From NCBI GenBank assembly GCA_028819955.1, contig JAPPKP010000446.1:1-8972 (forward strand): a stretch of DNA of 8,972 nt, read 5' to 3'. This document shows positions 1 through 5,349 of the stretch, in pieces. Source of the stretch: Rhodospirillaceae bacterium. Lineage in GTDB: Bacteria; Pseudomonadota; Alphaproteobacteria; UBA828. The position numbers were made by a program, and so were the translations under genes. The notes under the pieces are model-generated. The model was not told the origin of the DNA. It saw only the letters and a list, made by a program, of their open reading frames with translations, and searched no databases. How positions within the stretch are numbered: position 1 is the stretch's first letter; each line of letters opens with the position of its first letter.

Positions 1-659
1 ACGTGGTGCTGAACCTCACCACGGGCTATGGCGCCCGCCTCAGCCCCGGCGTGGACGATCCCTTCGACTACGGGCCCGGCACCACCTTCACCGCGCCGGC
101 CCGGCGGATCGCCCATGTGGGCGAGCTTCGGCCCGAGATTTGCAGCCTGGATGTGGCCACCATGAACTCGGGCGGCGTGCGCGACGACAGCGTCATGATC
201 AACTCGCCGCCGCAGCTCCGCTACATGGCCGACAACATGCGGGAATGGGGGGTGGTGCCGGAGCTGGAGGTCTTCGACGTGGGCGGCGTGCGGCTGGCGG
301 CCAACCTGATCGAGAAGGGCCATGTCCCGGAGCCGGGGTTCTTCCAGCTCTGCCTCGGGATCGAGTGGGGTGCGCCGGCGACGCCGGAGGCACTCGCCTA
401 CATGAAGAGCCTGCTGCCGGAAGGCGCGCACTGGGCGGCCTTCGGCATCTCCCGCGACCAGCTTCCCATCGCCGGCCTCTCGGTGTTGAGCGGCGGGCAT
501 GTGCGCACCGGGCTGGAGGACAACCTCTACCTGGAGCGCGGCACGCTCGCGCCCTCCAACGCCGCGCTGGTGGAGCAGGCGGTGGCACTGGTCCGCATGC
601 TGGGGGCGGAGCCCGCGACGCCGGCGGAGGCTCGCGAGATCCTCGGCACGCGCAACTGA
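1..659 (+). CDS. BKACE-family beta-keto acid cleavage enzyme (3-keto-5-aminohexanoate cleavage protein-like, DUF849), 5'-truncated
   Basis: Only the C-terminal 219 or so residues are present; the frame runs in from the left edge, so roughly 70-90 N-terminal residues, including the zinc-binding His-x-His of the family, are missing. Family members are Zn-dependent TIM-barrel enzymes that condense a beta-keto acid with acetyl-CoA to give acetoacetate and a new CoA ester, in the cytosol. Seen here (fragment numbering from base 3): the segment VPELEVFD with E87/E89, and near the C-terminus VRTGLEDN, where R168, E172 and D173 have the spacing of Arg226, Glu230 (zinc ligand) and Asp231 of the lysine-fermentation enzyme Kce. 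About 45 residues follow this motif, as in the family, so the C-terminus is complete. The family accepts many substrates and sequence alone does not say which one is used here; lysine fermentation should not be assumed. The next gene follows on the same strand after 76 bases. Confidence 0.92.
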   Translation, partial: VVLNLTTGYGARLSPGVDDPFDYGPGTTFTAPARRIAHVGELRPEICSLDVATMNSGGVRDDSVMINSPPQLRYMADNMREWGVVPELEVFDVGGVRLAANLIEKGHVPEPGFFQLCLGIEWGAPATPEALAYMKSLLPEGAHWAAFGISRDQLPIAGLSVLSGGHVRTGLEDNLYLERGTLAPSNAALVEQAVALVRMLGAEPATPAEAREILGTRN

Positions 660-735
660 GCCGGCCGGAGCAGGTGCGTGGCGCATGGCGCCGGGGCAGA
701 AACCGCTCCAGAACCGCGACGACGAGCGACAGGCC

Positions 736-1797
736 ATGATCCCGCTGATCGATATCGAACCCTTCCTCCACGGCTCCCAGGCCGACAAGGCGCGCACGGC
801 GCGCGCGCTCGACGACGCCTGCCGCGAGTTCGGGTGGCTGGTGGTGGCGGGCCACGGGGTGCCGAAATCGCTGATCCAGGAGATGCACGCCGTCTCGCGC
901 GGCTTCTTCTCGCGGCCCCACTGGGAAAAGATGAAGCACAAGATGCCGGCAGACCGCTATCGGGGGTACACGCCGCCGGGGACGGAGAGCCTGGCCTACA
1001 GCCTCGACGAGGAGCGCCCGCCGGACCTCAAGGAGGCCTACAGCATGGGGCCGGTGGACGCGGCCTACGACGAGTATCACTACGGCCCGGCCGGCGCGCG
1101 CTATTTCGCCCCCAACATCTGGCCGGACCGGCCGAAGGGCATGCCCGGGGTGTGGGAGGCCTACTACCGCGAGATGACGCGCCTCTCCGCCGACATCATG
1201 CGGATTTTCGCCGTGGCGCTGGACATGCCCGAGGACTTCTTCCGGGCCAAGATCGACGAGCACATCACCAACTTCAGCGCCATCTACTACCCGTCGCAGC
1301 AGGATGCGCCGCTGCCGGAGCAGCTTCGCGGCGGCGCCCATACCGATTACGGCAGCCTGACGCTGGTGCACTGCGACACCGCCGTGGGCGGGCTGCAGAT
1401 TCAGACCGAATCGGGCGCGTGGGAGGACGTGCCCTGGTTCCCGGACAGCTTCTCGGTCAACCTCGGCGACCTGATGGCCGAGTGGACCAACGACCGCTGG
1501 CGCTCGACCATGCACCGCATCGCCAATCCGCCCCGCGACAAGGCGCACCTCGACAGGCTGTCGCTGATCTTCTTTCATCAACCCAACTACGACGCCGAGA
1601 TCGAGTGCCTGCCGAGCTGCGTGAGCGCAGACAATCCGGCGCGCTACGGGCGCACGACCTCGGGCGATCACATCACGATGAAGCTCACCAAACAGCGCGC
1701 GCCGGGGCTGGAGGCGGAGGCGACCGGCGAGTCGGCAGGGCGCCCGAAGGCGTGGCTCTATCCGCCGAAGGAGGAGGCAGAGGAGCGCGCGGGCTGA
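736..1797 (+). CDS. Isopenicillin N synthase-like Fe(II)/2-oxoglutarate-dependent dioxygenase
   Basis: A 353-residue protein of the IPNS-like non-haem iron oxygenase family, probably cytosolic. The N-terminal DIOX_N region opens with the typical IPLIDI, then FGWLVVAGHGVP (G39-H40-G41). The double-stranded beta-helix core carries all expected active-site residues: H202 and D204 in GGAHTDYGSLT, distal H260 in STMHRIANP (the 2-His-1-Asp iron triad), and R274-L-S276, the Arg-x-Ser that binds the 2-oxoglutarate carboxylate. Keeping Arg-x-Ser favours a 2-oxoglutarate-dependent hydroxylase or desaturase; IPNS itself shares the motif but does not use 2-oxoglutarate, so this is inference. The substrate is unknown. 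The start at 736 is chosen because the family begins just before the PLIDI motif; an in-frame ATG at 685 would add 17 residues and neither start has a strong Shine-Dalgarno sequence. The BKACE gene lies 76 bases upstream on the same strand, so cotranscription and a shared catabolic pathway are possible but unproven. Confidence 0.91.
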   Translation: MIPLIDIEPFLHGSQADKARTARALDDACREFGWLVVAGHGVPKSLIQEMHAVSRGFFSRPHWEKMKHKMPADRYRGYTPPGTESLAYSLDEERPPDLKEAYSMGPVDAAYDEYHYGPAGARYFAPNIWPDRPKGMPGVWEAYYREMTRLSADIMRIFAVALDMPEDFFRAKIDEHITNFSAIYYPSQQDAPLPEQLRGGAHTDYGSLTLVHCDTAVGGLQIQTESGAWEDVPWFPDSFSVNLGDLMAEWTNDRWRSTMHRIANPPRDKAHLDRLSLIFFHQPNYDAEIECLPSCVSADNPARYGRTTSGDHITMKLTKQRAPGLEAEATGESAGRPKAWLYPPKEEAEERAG

Positions 1798-1862
1798 GGG
1801 CCGCGGCGCGTCATTCACCCAAACGTGATTGGCCTTGCGATTTTGTCAGGTGCCCCCGGTGC

Positions 1863-1868
1863 TAGTAT
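1863..1868 (+). promoter_or_regulatory. -10-like box immediately before the DUF1223 start (possible leaderless promoter)
   Basis: TAGTAT ends six bases before the ATG at 1875, so transcription would be expected to begin at or next to the start codon. A TTGTCA lies at 1843-1848, but its 14-bp spacing is short for a sigma-70 promoter. No purine-rich Shine-Dalgarno sequence lies between box and ATG (TCGCGCC follows the box on its 3' side). The position and the missing ribosome site agree with each other; the -35 is weak. Confidence 0.35.
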
Positions 1869-1874
1869 CGCGCC

Positions 1875-2627
1875 ATGTCAAAGATGATGAAATTCAGTGC
1901 TCTACTCATCGCCGCGGCGCTTGCCCTCGTGCCGCTGTCGGCGCGCGCGGACGACCCCAAGGTGGTCCTGGAGCTGTTCACCTCCCAGGGGTGCTCGTCG
2001 TGCCCGTCGGCCGATGCTCATCTAGGGGAACTGGCGGCGACGCGGGACGACGTGGTCGCGCTCTCGTTCCACGTCGACTACTGGAACTACATCGGCTGGG
2101 AAGACCGGTTCGCGACCGAGGAGACGACGACGCGGCAGCGGGACTACGGGCGCGCGCTGGGTATCGCCTACATCTATACGCCGCAGCTCGTGATCGACGG
2201 CAAGCGCCACGTGGTGGGGTCCAACAAGGGCGCGGTAAACAAGGCGATCGCGGTCTCGAAGAAGACGAAGGCGAGGCGGGTGCCGGTGGCGCTCTCGGCG
2301 AATGGCTCCGGCAGCCTCACGGTCAGGATAGGCGGGTCGAACGGTTACCGTGGGGCCGCAACAATCTGGCTGATCTCCGTCGATCGCAAGCACACGACCT
2401 CGGTCGATGCCGGCGAGAACCGGGGCAGGACGCTGGTCAACCACAACGTGGTGCGCGACTTCCGCTCCATCGGCAGATGGACCGGCAAGGCCATGACCCT
2501 CCAACTCGGGCCTGACGAACTAGCGAGCGCCCGAGGCATGGGCGACGGCTGCGCCGTCCTGGTTCAAGGCAATCGCGGCAAGGGCCGCATCATGGGTGCG
2601 GATATCGTCTGGCTCGACGAAAGCTGA
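1875..2627 (+). CDS. Exported DUF1223 (COG5429) thioredoxin-like protein
   Basis: A 250-residue protein matching the DUF1223 family, whose biochemical role is not established. The N-terminus is a clear Sec signal peptide: SKMMK, a hydrophobic stretch at about residues 8-21, then a likely type I cleavage site at A23-R24-A25, giving a periplasmic protein. The mature part begins with a thioredoxin-like strand and the family signature ELFTSQGCSSCPSAD, with C40 and C43 as a CxxC pair. HVDYWNYIGWEDRF (66-79) is family-typical, and YTPQLVIDG supplies the cis-proline (P103) opposite the CxxC expected in a thioredoxin fold. The second half is a beta-rich region including NHNVVRDF, also family-typical. 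A redox or metal-handling role in the envelope is inference. The gene is monocistronic: a 77-base gap separates it from the oxygenase, and it converges on htpG. There is no Shine-Dalgarno sequence before the ATG, so the start may be read from a leaderless transcript. Confidence 0.93.
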   Translation: MSKMMKFSALLIAAALALVPLSARADDPKVVLELFTSQGCSSCPSADAHLGELAATRDDVVALSFHVDYWNYIGWEDRFATEETTTRQRDYGRALGIAYIYTPQLVIDGKRHVVGSNKGAVNKAIAVSKKTKARRVPVALSANGSGSLTVRIGGSNGYRGAATIWLISVDRKHTTSVDAGENRGRTLVNHNVVRDFRSIGRWTGKAMTLQLGPDELASARGMGDGCAVLVQGNRGKGRIMGADIVWLDES

Positions 2628-2645
2628 CGGGCAGGCAAGTCAGCT
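2622..2645. terminator. Candidate weak bidirectional terminator hairpin at the end of the DUF1223 gene
   Basis: AGCTGAC (2622-2628) and GTCAGCT (2639-2645) form a perfect 7-bp inverted repeat around a 10-base loop, and the stem includes the TGA stop of the DUF1223 gene. Read leftward (after htpG), the stem is followed by UU then C, so the U tract is very short; read rightward there is none. It sits in the 37-base gap between two convergent stop codons, where a shared terminator would be expected. Confidence 0.35.
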
Positions 2646-2659
2646 CGTTCACAAGCCGA

Positions 2660-2674
2660 GGCAGCTACTCTGCC
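2660..2674. terminator. Small hairpin over the htpG stop codon
   Basis: GGCAG (2660-2664) and CTGCC (2670-2674) can pair around a 5-base loop containing the htpG stop codon (complement of 2665-2667). The 5-bp stem is short and lacks a U tract, so it is at best an RNA 3'-end-stabilising element or part of the convergent terminator region. Confidence 0.2.
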
Positions 2675-4602
2675 AACGCTCGCGACACCAGGCCCGAGAG
2701 GCGCTTGGTGAAGGCCGAGGGGTCGGGCACCGGCTCGCCTTCAAGGATCAGCGCCTGATCCATCAGCAGGTGCGCGGCGTCCTCAAGCGCCTCGGACGCC
2801 CCCCTCTGACCGACCATCCGGGCCAGCGCGCGGGTCAGATCGTGTGACGGGTTGATCTCGAGCACGCGCTTTTGCTCCGGCAGCTCGTGCTTGTGCTGTC
2901 GCAGCAGCCGCTCCAGGTGCATGTCGAGATCGCCTTCGTCGGCGACGAGGCAGACCGGGCTGTCTGTCAGGCGCTCGGAGGTCCGCACGTCCTTCACGGC
3001 GTCGGCCAGCGTCAGCTTCACCAGCGCGATCAGCTTGTCCATCTCGCCGGGCGGCGTGGCGTCGGCCTCGTCCGGCCTAGCCTCGTCGCTCACCGCGAAC
3101 TTGTCCAGGTCCGCTGCGCCCTGGGTGACCGAGCGGAAGGGCTTCTCCCTGTACGAGCCGACCACGGGCAGCCAGAACTGATCGACCGGGTCGACCATGA
3201 GCAGCACGTCGATGCCGCGCGCGCGGAAGCCTTCGATCTGGGGGCTGCGGCGCAGCGCGTCCGCGTCCTCCCCACTCATGTAGTAGATGGCCTCCTGCTG
3301 CTCCGGCATCGCGTCCACGTAGTCGTCGAGCGAGAGCCAGCGATCGCCGCCGCCCGTGGAGCGGAAGCGGACGAGGGGAAGCAGCCGGTCCTTCTGCTCG
3401 GCATCCTCGTAGAGCCCTTCCTTCAGGACCGCGCCGAAGTTCTCCCAGAACGACGCGTATTCCTCGGGGGTCTTCTTGGCGCGCTTCTCAAGCTCGGAGA
3501 ACACGCGCTTGACCAGGCCGGTCCTGATCTTCGCGAGGATCGGGTCGTTCTGCAGCGTCTCGCGGCTGACGTTGAGCGCGAGATCGGCCGAATCCACCAC
3601 GCCCCGCATGAAGCGGAGGTAGGGCGGAATCAGCCCCTCGCACTCGTCGGTGATGAAGACCCGGCGGACGTAGAGCCGGACCCGGTGCCGGCGGATCGGG
3701 TCGAACAGATCGAAGGGCGTGGTGTCGGGCACAAAGAGCAGCGCGGTATACTCGATTCGCCCCTCGGCGTGCAGGTGGATGGTGTGCCAGGGGTCGCCCG
3801 GCATGTGGGCGATGTGGTGGTAGAACTCGCGGTACTGGTCTTCGTCGATGTCGCTCCTCGGCCGGCTCCAGAGCGCCGAGCCCTCGTTGACCATCTCCTT
3901 TTGGCCGCTCTCGTTCTCGAGCCAGATCGGCAGGCCGACGTGGTCGGAGTATGCCTTGACGACGGTGCGGATGCGGAGCGGCTCCAGGAACTCGCGCGCG
4001 TCCTTGCGCAGGTGGAGCTCGATCCTGGTGCCGCGGGCGGCGTCGGCTTCAGGCGCGATGGAGAACGTGCCGGTTCCGTCCGAGCGCCAGCGCCAGCCCT
4101 CGGCCTCGTCTGCCCGGCGAGTCACGACCTCGACGCGTTTCGCCACCATGAAGGACGAATAGAAGCCGACGCCGAACTGGCCGATGAGGCCGGCGGCCGC
4201 GCTGTCCTGTCTCTCCTGCTCACCCTGCTCGCTCTGCTCGTCCTGGCTGTCGCCGGTCTGCGACTCGGCCATCTGCTTGACGAAGGCCTCGGTGCCGGAG
4301 CGCGCGATGGTGCCGAGGTTGTCGATCAGCTCCTGGCGGTTCATGCCGATGCCGTTGTCGGCCACGACCAGGACGCTGCTCTTGCTGTCCGGCGTGATGG
4401 TCACCGCGAGCGCGGCATCGTCTCCCAGCAGCTCGGGCTGCGTGATCGCCGAGTAGCGCAGCTTGTCGCAGGCGTCGGACGCGTTCGAGATCAACTCGCG
4501 CAGGAAGATTTCCTTGTCGCGATAGAGCGAGTTGGCCATGAGGCCGAGCAGCTTGCTGACCTCGGCCTGGAACGCGTGGCGCTCCCCGTTGGATTTCGCC
4601 AT
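2665..4602 (-). CDS. htpG: Molecular chaperone HtpG (bacterial Hsp90)
   Basis: A full-length 645-residue HtpG, the homodimeric cytosolic ATP-dependent chaperone. The N-terminal GHKL ATPase domain (about 1-235) has E36 in FLRELISNASDA (the catalytic Glu, E34 in E. coli) with N40, the nucleotide motif ADNGIGM (D82), and the lid motif GQFGVGF (141-147). The middle domain (about 240-505) has R347 in NVSRETLQ, which contacts the ATP phosphates, and WENFG (386-390). The C-terminal dimerisation domain (about 520-645) contains VLEINPSH (580-587). As in bacteria generally there is no MEEVD tail. Unusual: residues 113-137, between the lid helix and GQFGVGF, carry a polar Glu/Gln-rich insert about a dozen residues longer than I recall for E. 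coli HtpG. The ATG is well supported by a GGAGGGG ribosome site. A heat-shock-like promoter lies upstream. The gene is probably transcribed alone. Confidence 0.99.
   Translation of the reverse strand: MAKSNGERHAFQAEVSKLLGLMANSLYRDKEIFLRELISNASDACDKLRYSAITQPELLGDDAALAVTITPDSKSSVLVVADNGIGMNRQELIDNLGTIARSGTEAFVKQMAESQTGDSQDEQSEQGEQERQDSAAAGLIGQFGVGFYSSFMVAKRVEVVTRRADEAEGWRWRSDGTGTFSIAPEADAARGTRIELHLRKDAREFLEPLRIRTVVKAYSDHVGLPIWLENESGQKEMVNEGSALWSRPRSDIDEDQYREFYHHIAHMPGDPWHTIHLHAEGRIEYTALLFVPDTTPFDLFDPIRRHRVRLYVRRVFITDECEGLIPPYLRFMRGVVDSADLALNVSRETLQNDPILAKIRTGLVKRVFSELEKRAKKTPEEYASFWENFGAVLKEGLYEDAEQKDRLLPLVRFRSTGGGDRWLSLDDYVDAMPEQQEAIYYMSGEDADALRRSPQIEGFRARGIDVLLMVDPVDQFWLPVVGSYREKPFRSVTQGAADLDKFAVSDEARPDEADATPPGEMDKLIALVKLTLADAVKDVRTSERLTDSPVCLVADEGDLDMHLERLLRQHKHELPEQKRVLEINPSHDLTRALARMVGQRGASEALEDAAHLLMDQALILEGEPVPDPSAFTKRLSGLVSRALAE
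4207..4248 (-). repeat. 9-bp-period imperfect tandem repeat inside htpG
   Basis: On the + strand CTGCTC occurs at 4216, 4225 and 4234, exactly nine bases apart, flanked in register by degenerate copies at 4207 (CTGTCT) and 4243 (CTGGCT). On the coding strand it reads GAGCAG plus three bases, giving the repeated tripeptide x-Glu-Gln (DEQ, SEQ, GEQ) and then ERQ. This is what replication-slippage growth of a loop would look like. Confidence 0.8.
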
Positions 4603-4605
4603 CAG

Positions 4606-4612
4606 CCCCTCC
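4606..4612 (-). promoter_or_regulatory. htpG ribosome binding site
   Basis: The complement reads GGAGGGG, a strong Shine-Dalgarno match three bases before the ATG and with its GGAG core about six bases away. It fixes the htpG start at 4602 in agreement with the family N-terminus. Confidence 0.8.
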
Positions 4613-4644
4613 GATACACCGATTCGGCGACGAGTCGGAGCGCT

Positions 4645-4673
4645 ATATGTGACGAAGCGGCGCGAGGTTCAAG
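4645..4673 (-). promoter_or_regulatory. Candidate RpoH (sigma-32) heat-shock promoter of htpG
   Basis: On the minus strand CTTGAA (complement of 4668-4673) is followed after 16 bases by CACATAT (complement of 4645-4651). The sigma-32 consensus is CTTGAA, a spacer of about 13-17 bases, then CCCATNT, so the -35 is perfect and the -10 has one mismatch (A for the second C). The same stretch can also be read as a sigma-70-like TTGAAC, 17 bases, CATATA. The predicted transcript start near 4637 would give a leader of about 35 bases holding the ribosome site. htpG belongs to the heat-shock regulon in many proteobacteria, which supports the reading. Confidence 0.6.
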
Positions 4674-4702
4674 CCCACGCTCGCTCGTTCGGGGCTACAA
4701 CC

Positions 4703-4727
4703 GCAGGCTCGTCCTGATGCCGCCTGC
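4703..4727 (-). terminator. Possible weak hairpin downstream of the putative lipoprotein gene
   Basis: GCAGGC (4703-4708) and GCCTGC (4722-4727) form a 6-bp inverted repeat with a 13-base loop, about 30 bases past the stop codon of the lipoprotein gene. There is no clear U tract, so a terminator role is only suggested by position. The rest of the 155-base gap 4603-4757 holds the htpG promoter and leader. Confidence 0.2.
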
Positions 4728-4757
4728 AGTCGGTCGCAATGCGGGGCTGAAGGGGAG

Positions 4758-5246
4758 TTATTTCAGCTCATTGAGCTGGTCGCCGTCGAGGACTCGCTCG
4801 ACGGTGCCTCCATCACCGATTTCATACCCTCCATCGCCCAGCCGGACCATTCGATCGCAATACTCTTTAGGGCTGACGGGCAGGGTGGGATAATTGAAGC
4901 AAACTCCTTCTTGATCGTCGAGAAAATACGTTCCCTCGAAGCTGAATGCCATTGCCATGAAGTCCGGCTTCGCCTTCATCTTCACGGTTCCATCGGCAGA
5001 GAAATACTCGGCTCGACTCACCTTGCTCGCTTCGGTTCTGACAAAAACAGTGTTGCCCTCGATAAGCGCCTGAACTTCGGCGACGGTCATCTCTCCGGCC
5101 GGCGCAGCAGCCTCTTGAGTGGCCGCATCCGGAGCGGCAGCTTCCTCTACTGGCGCAGCCATCATTAGCGGCTGGCACGCCGCAACGGCGAGACCAAGGG
5201 CAGTGGCCGTCAATCCGGCGGCCGCAATTTTCGTGAGGTGCGCCAT
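4758..5246 (-). CDS. Small putative lipoprotein of unknown function
   Basis: I do not recognise a firm family. The 162-residue product starts with a signal sequence (MAHLTK, then a hydrophobic stretch at about 7-22) ending in V21-A22-A23-C24, an acceptable though not ideal lipobox; lipidation on C24 would anchor it in the envelope. A low-complexity Ala/Pro/Glu linker follows (about 29-50). The folded part has EGNTVFVRTE, EYFSADGTVKMK, GTYFLDD and EGVCFNYP, a layout of short beta strands with C116 and C130 that could form a disulfide. It loosely resembles small secreted proteins annotated as DUF995-like, but I would not assert that. The start at 5246 is chosen over an upstream in-frame ATG at 5282 because GGGAGGT lies just before it. 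The gene has about 54% GC over bases 4801-5100 by hand count, against about 65-75% in lines sampled from neighbouring genes, which hints at transfer or relaxed composition. It is divergent from the helicase gene. Confidence 0.78.
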   Translation of the reverse strand: MAHLTKIAAAGLTATALGLAVAACQPLMMAAPVEEAAAPDAATQEAAAPAGEMTVAEVQALIEGNTVFVRTEASKVSRAEYFSADGTVKMKAKPDFMAMAFSFEGTYFLDDQEGVCFNYPTLPVSPKEYCDRMVRLGDGGYEIGDGGTVERVLDGDQLNELK

Positions 5247-5252
5247 CTGATT

Positions 5253-5259
5253 ACCTCCC
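5253..5259 (-). promoter_or_regulatory. Ribosome binding site of the putative lipoprotein gene
   Basis: The complement reads GGGAGGT six bases before the ATG at 5246. The alternative ATG at 5282 has no comparable sequence, so this site decides the start and puts the signal peptide at the N-terminus. Confidence 0.75.
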
Positions 5260-5290
5260 TGAGGTCTGATGGTGTGAGCCATGATTGTTC

Positions 5291-5296
5291 ATTCTA
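5291..5296 (-). promoter_or_regulatory. Possible -10 box for the putative lipoprotein gene
   Basis: The complement reads TAGAAT, a good sigma-70 -10 match in the divergent gap, which would give a leader of about 38 bases. I see no convincing -35 at the right distance. No clear promoter for the helicase was found in the same 103-base gap. Confidence 0.25.
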
Positions 5297-5336
5297 TCCG
5301 ACCCTGGGCGTCGGCATAGCCACGATTGGGGAGGGG

Positions 5337-5342
5337 AAGAGG
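5337..5342 (+). promoter_or_regulatory. Ribosome binding site of the helicase gene
   Basis: AAGAGG lies seven bases before the ATG at 5350, within a purine-rich run beginning at 5328. It favours this ATG over the TTG at 5326, which lies within the purine run, and over the ATGs at 5383 and 5404. Confidence 0.55.
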
Positions 5343-5349
5343 CAGTGCC

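Noticed and set aside
199..1818. Long antisense open frame across the BKACE and oxygenase genes (539 codons)
   Set aside because: It mirrors two genes with intact family motifs; its translation is Arg/Ala/Pro-rich with no recognisable domain, as expected for the shadow of high-GC codons.
4207..4248. CRISPR-like array suggested by the regular spacing of CTGCTC
   Set aside because: The unit is only nine bases, lies in frame inside htpG and has no spacers; it is a coding microsatellite-like repeat.
4661..4685. GGTTCAAGCCC resembling a tRNA T-loop
   Set aside because: The flanking bases do not form a T-stem and no cloverleaf can be built around it. The minus strand of the same bases is better explained as the -35 of the htpG promoter.
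2872..4893. Open frame of 673 codons antisense to htpG, running past its start
   Set aside because: Its composition is that of a shadow frame with no domain, and it crosses the htpG promoter and ribosome site. HtpG is unambiguous on the other strand.
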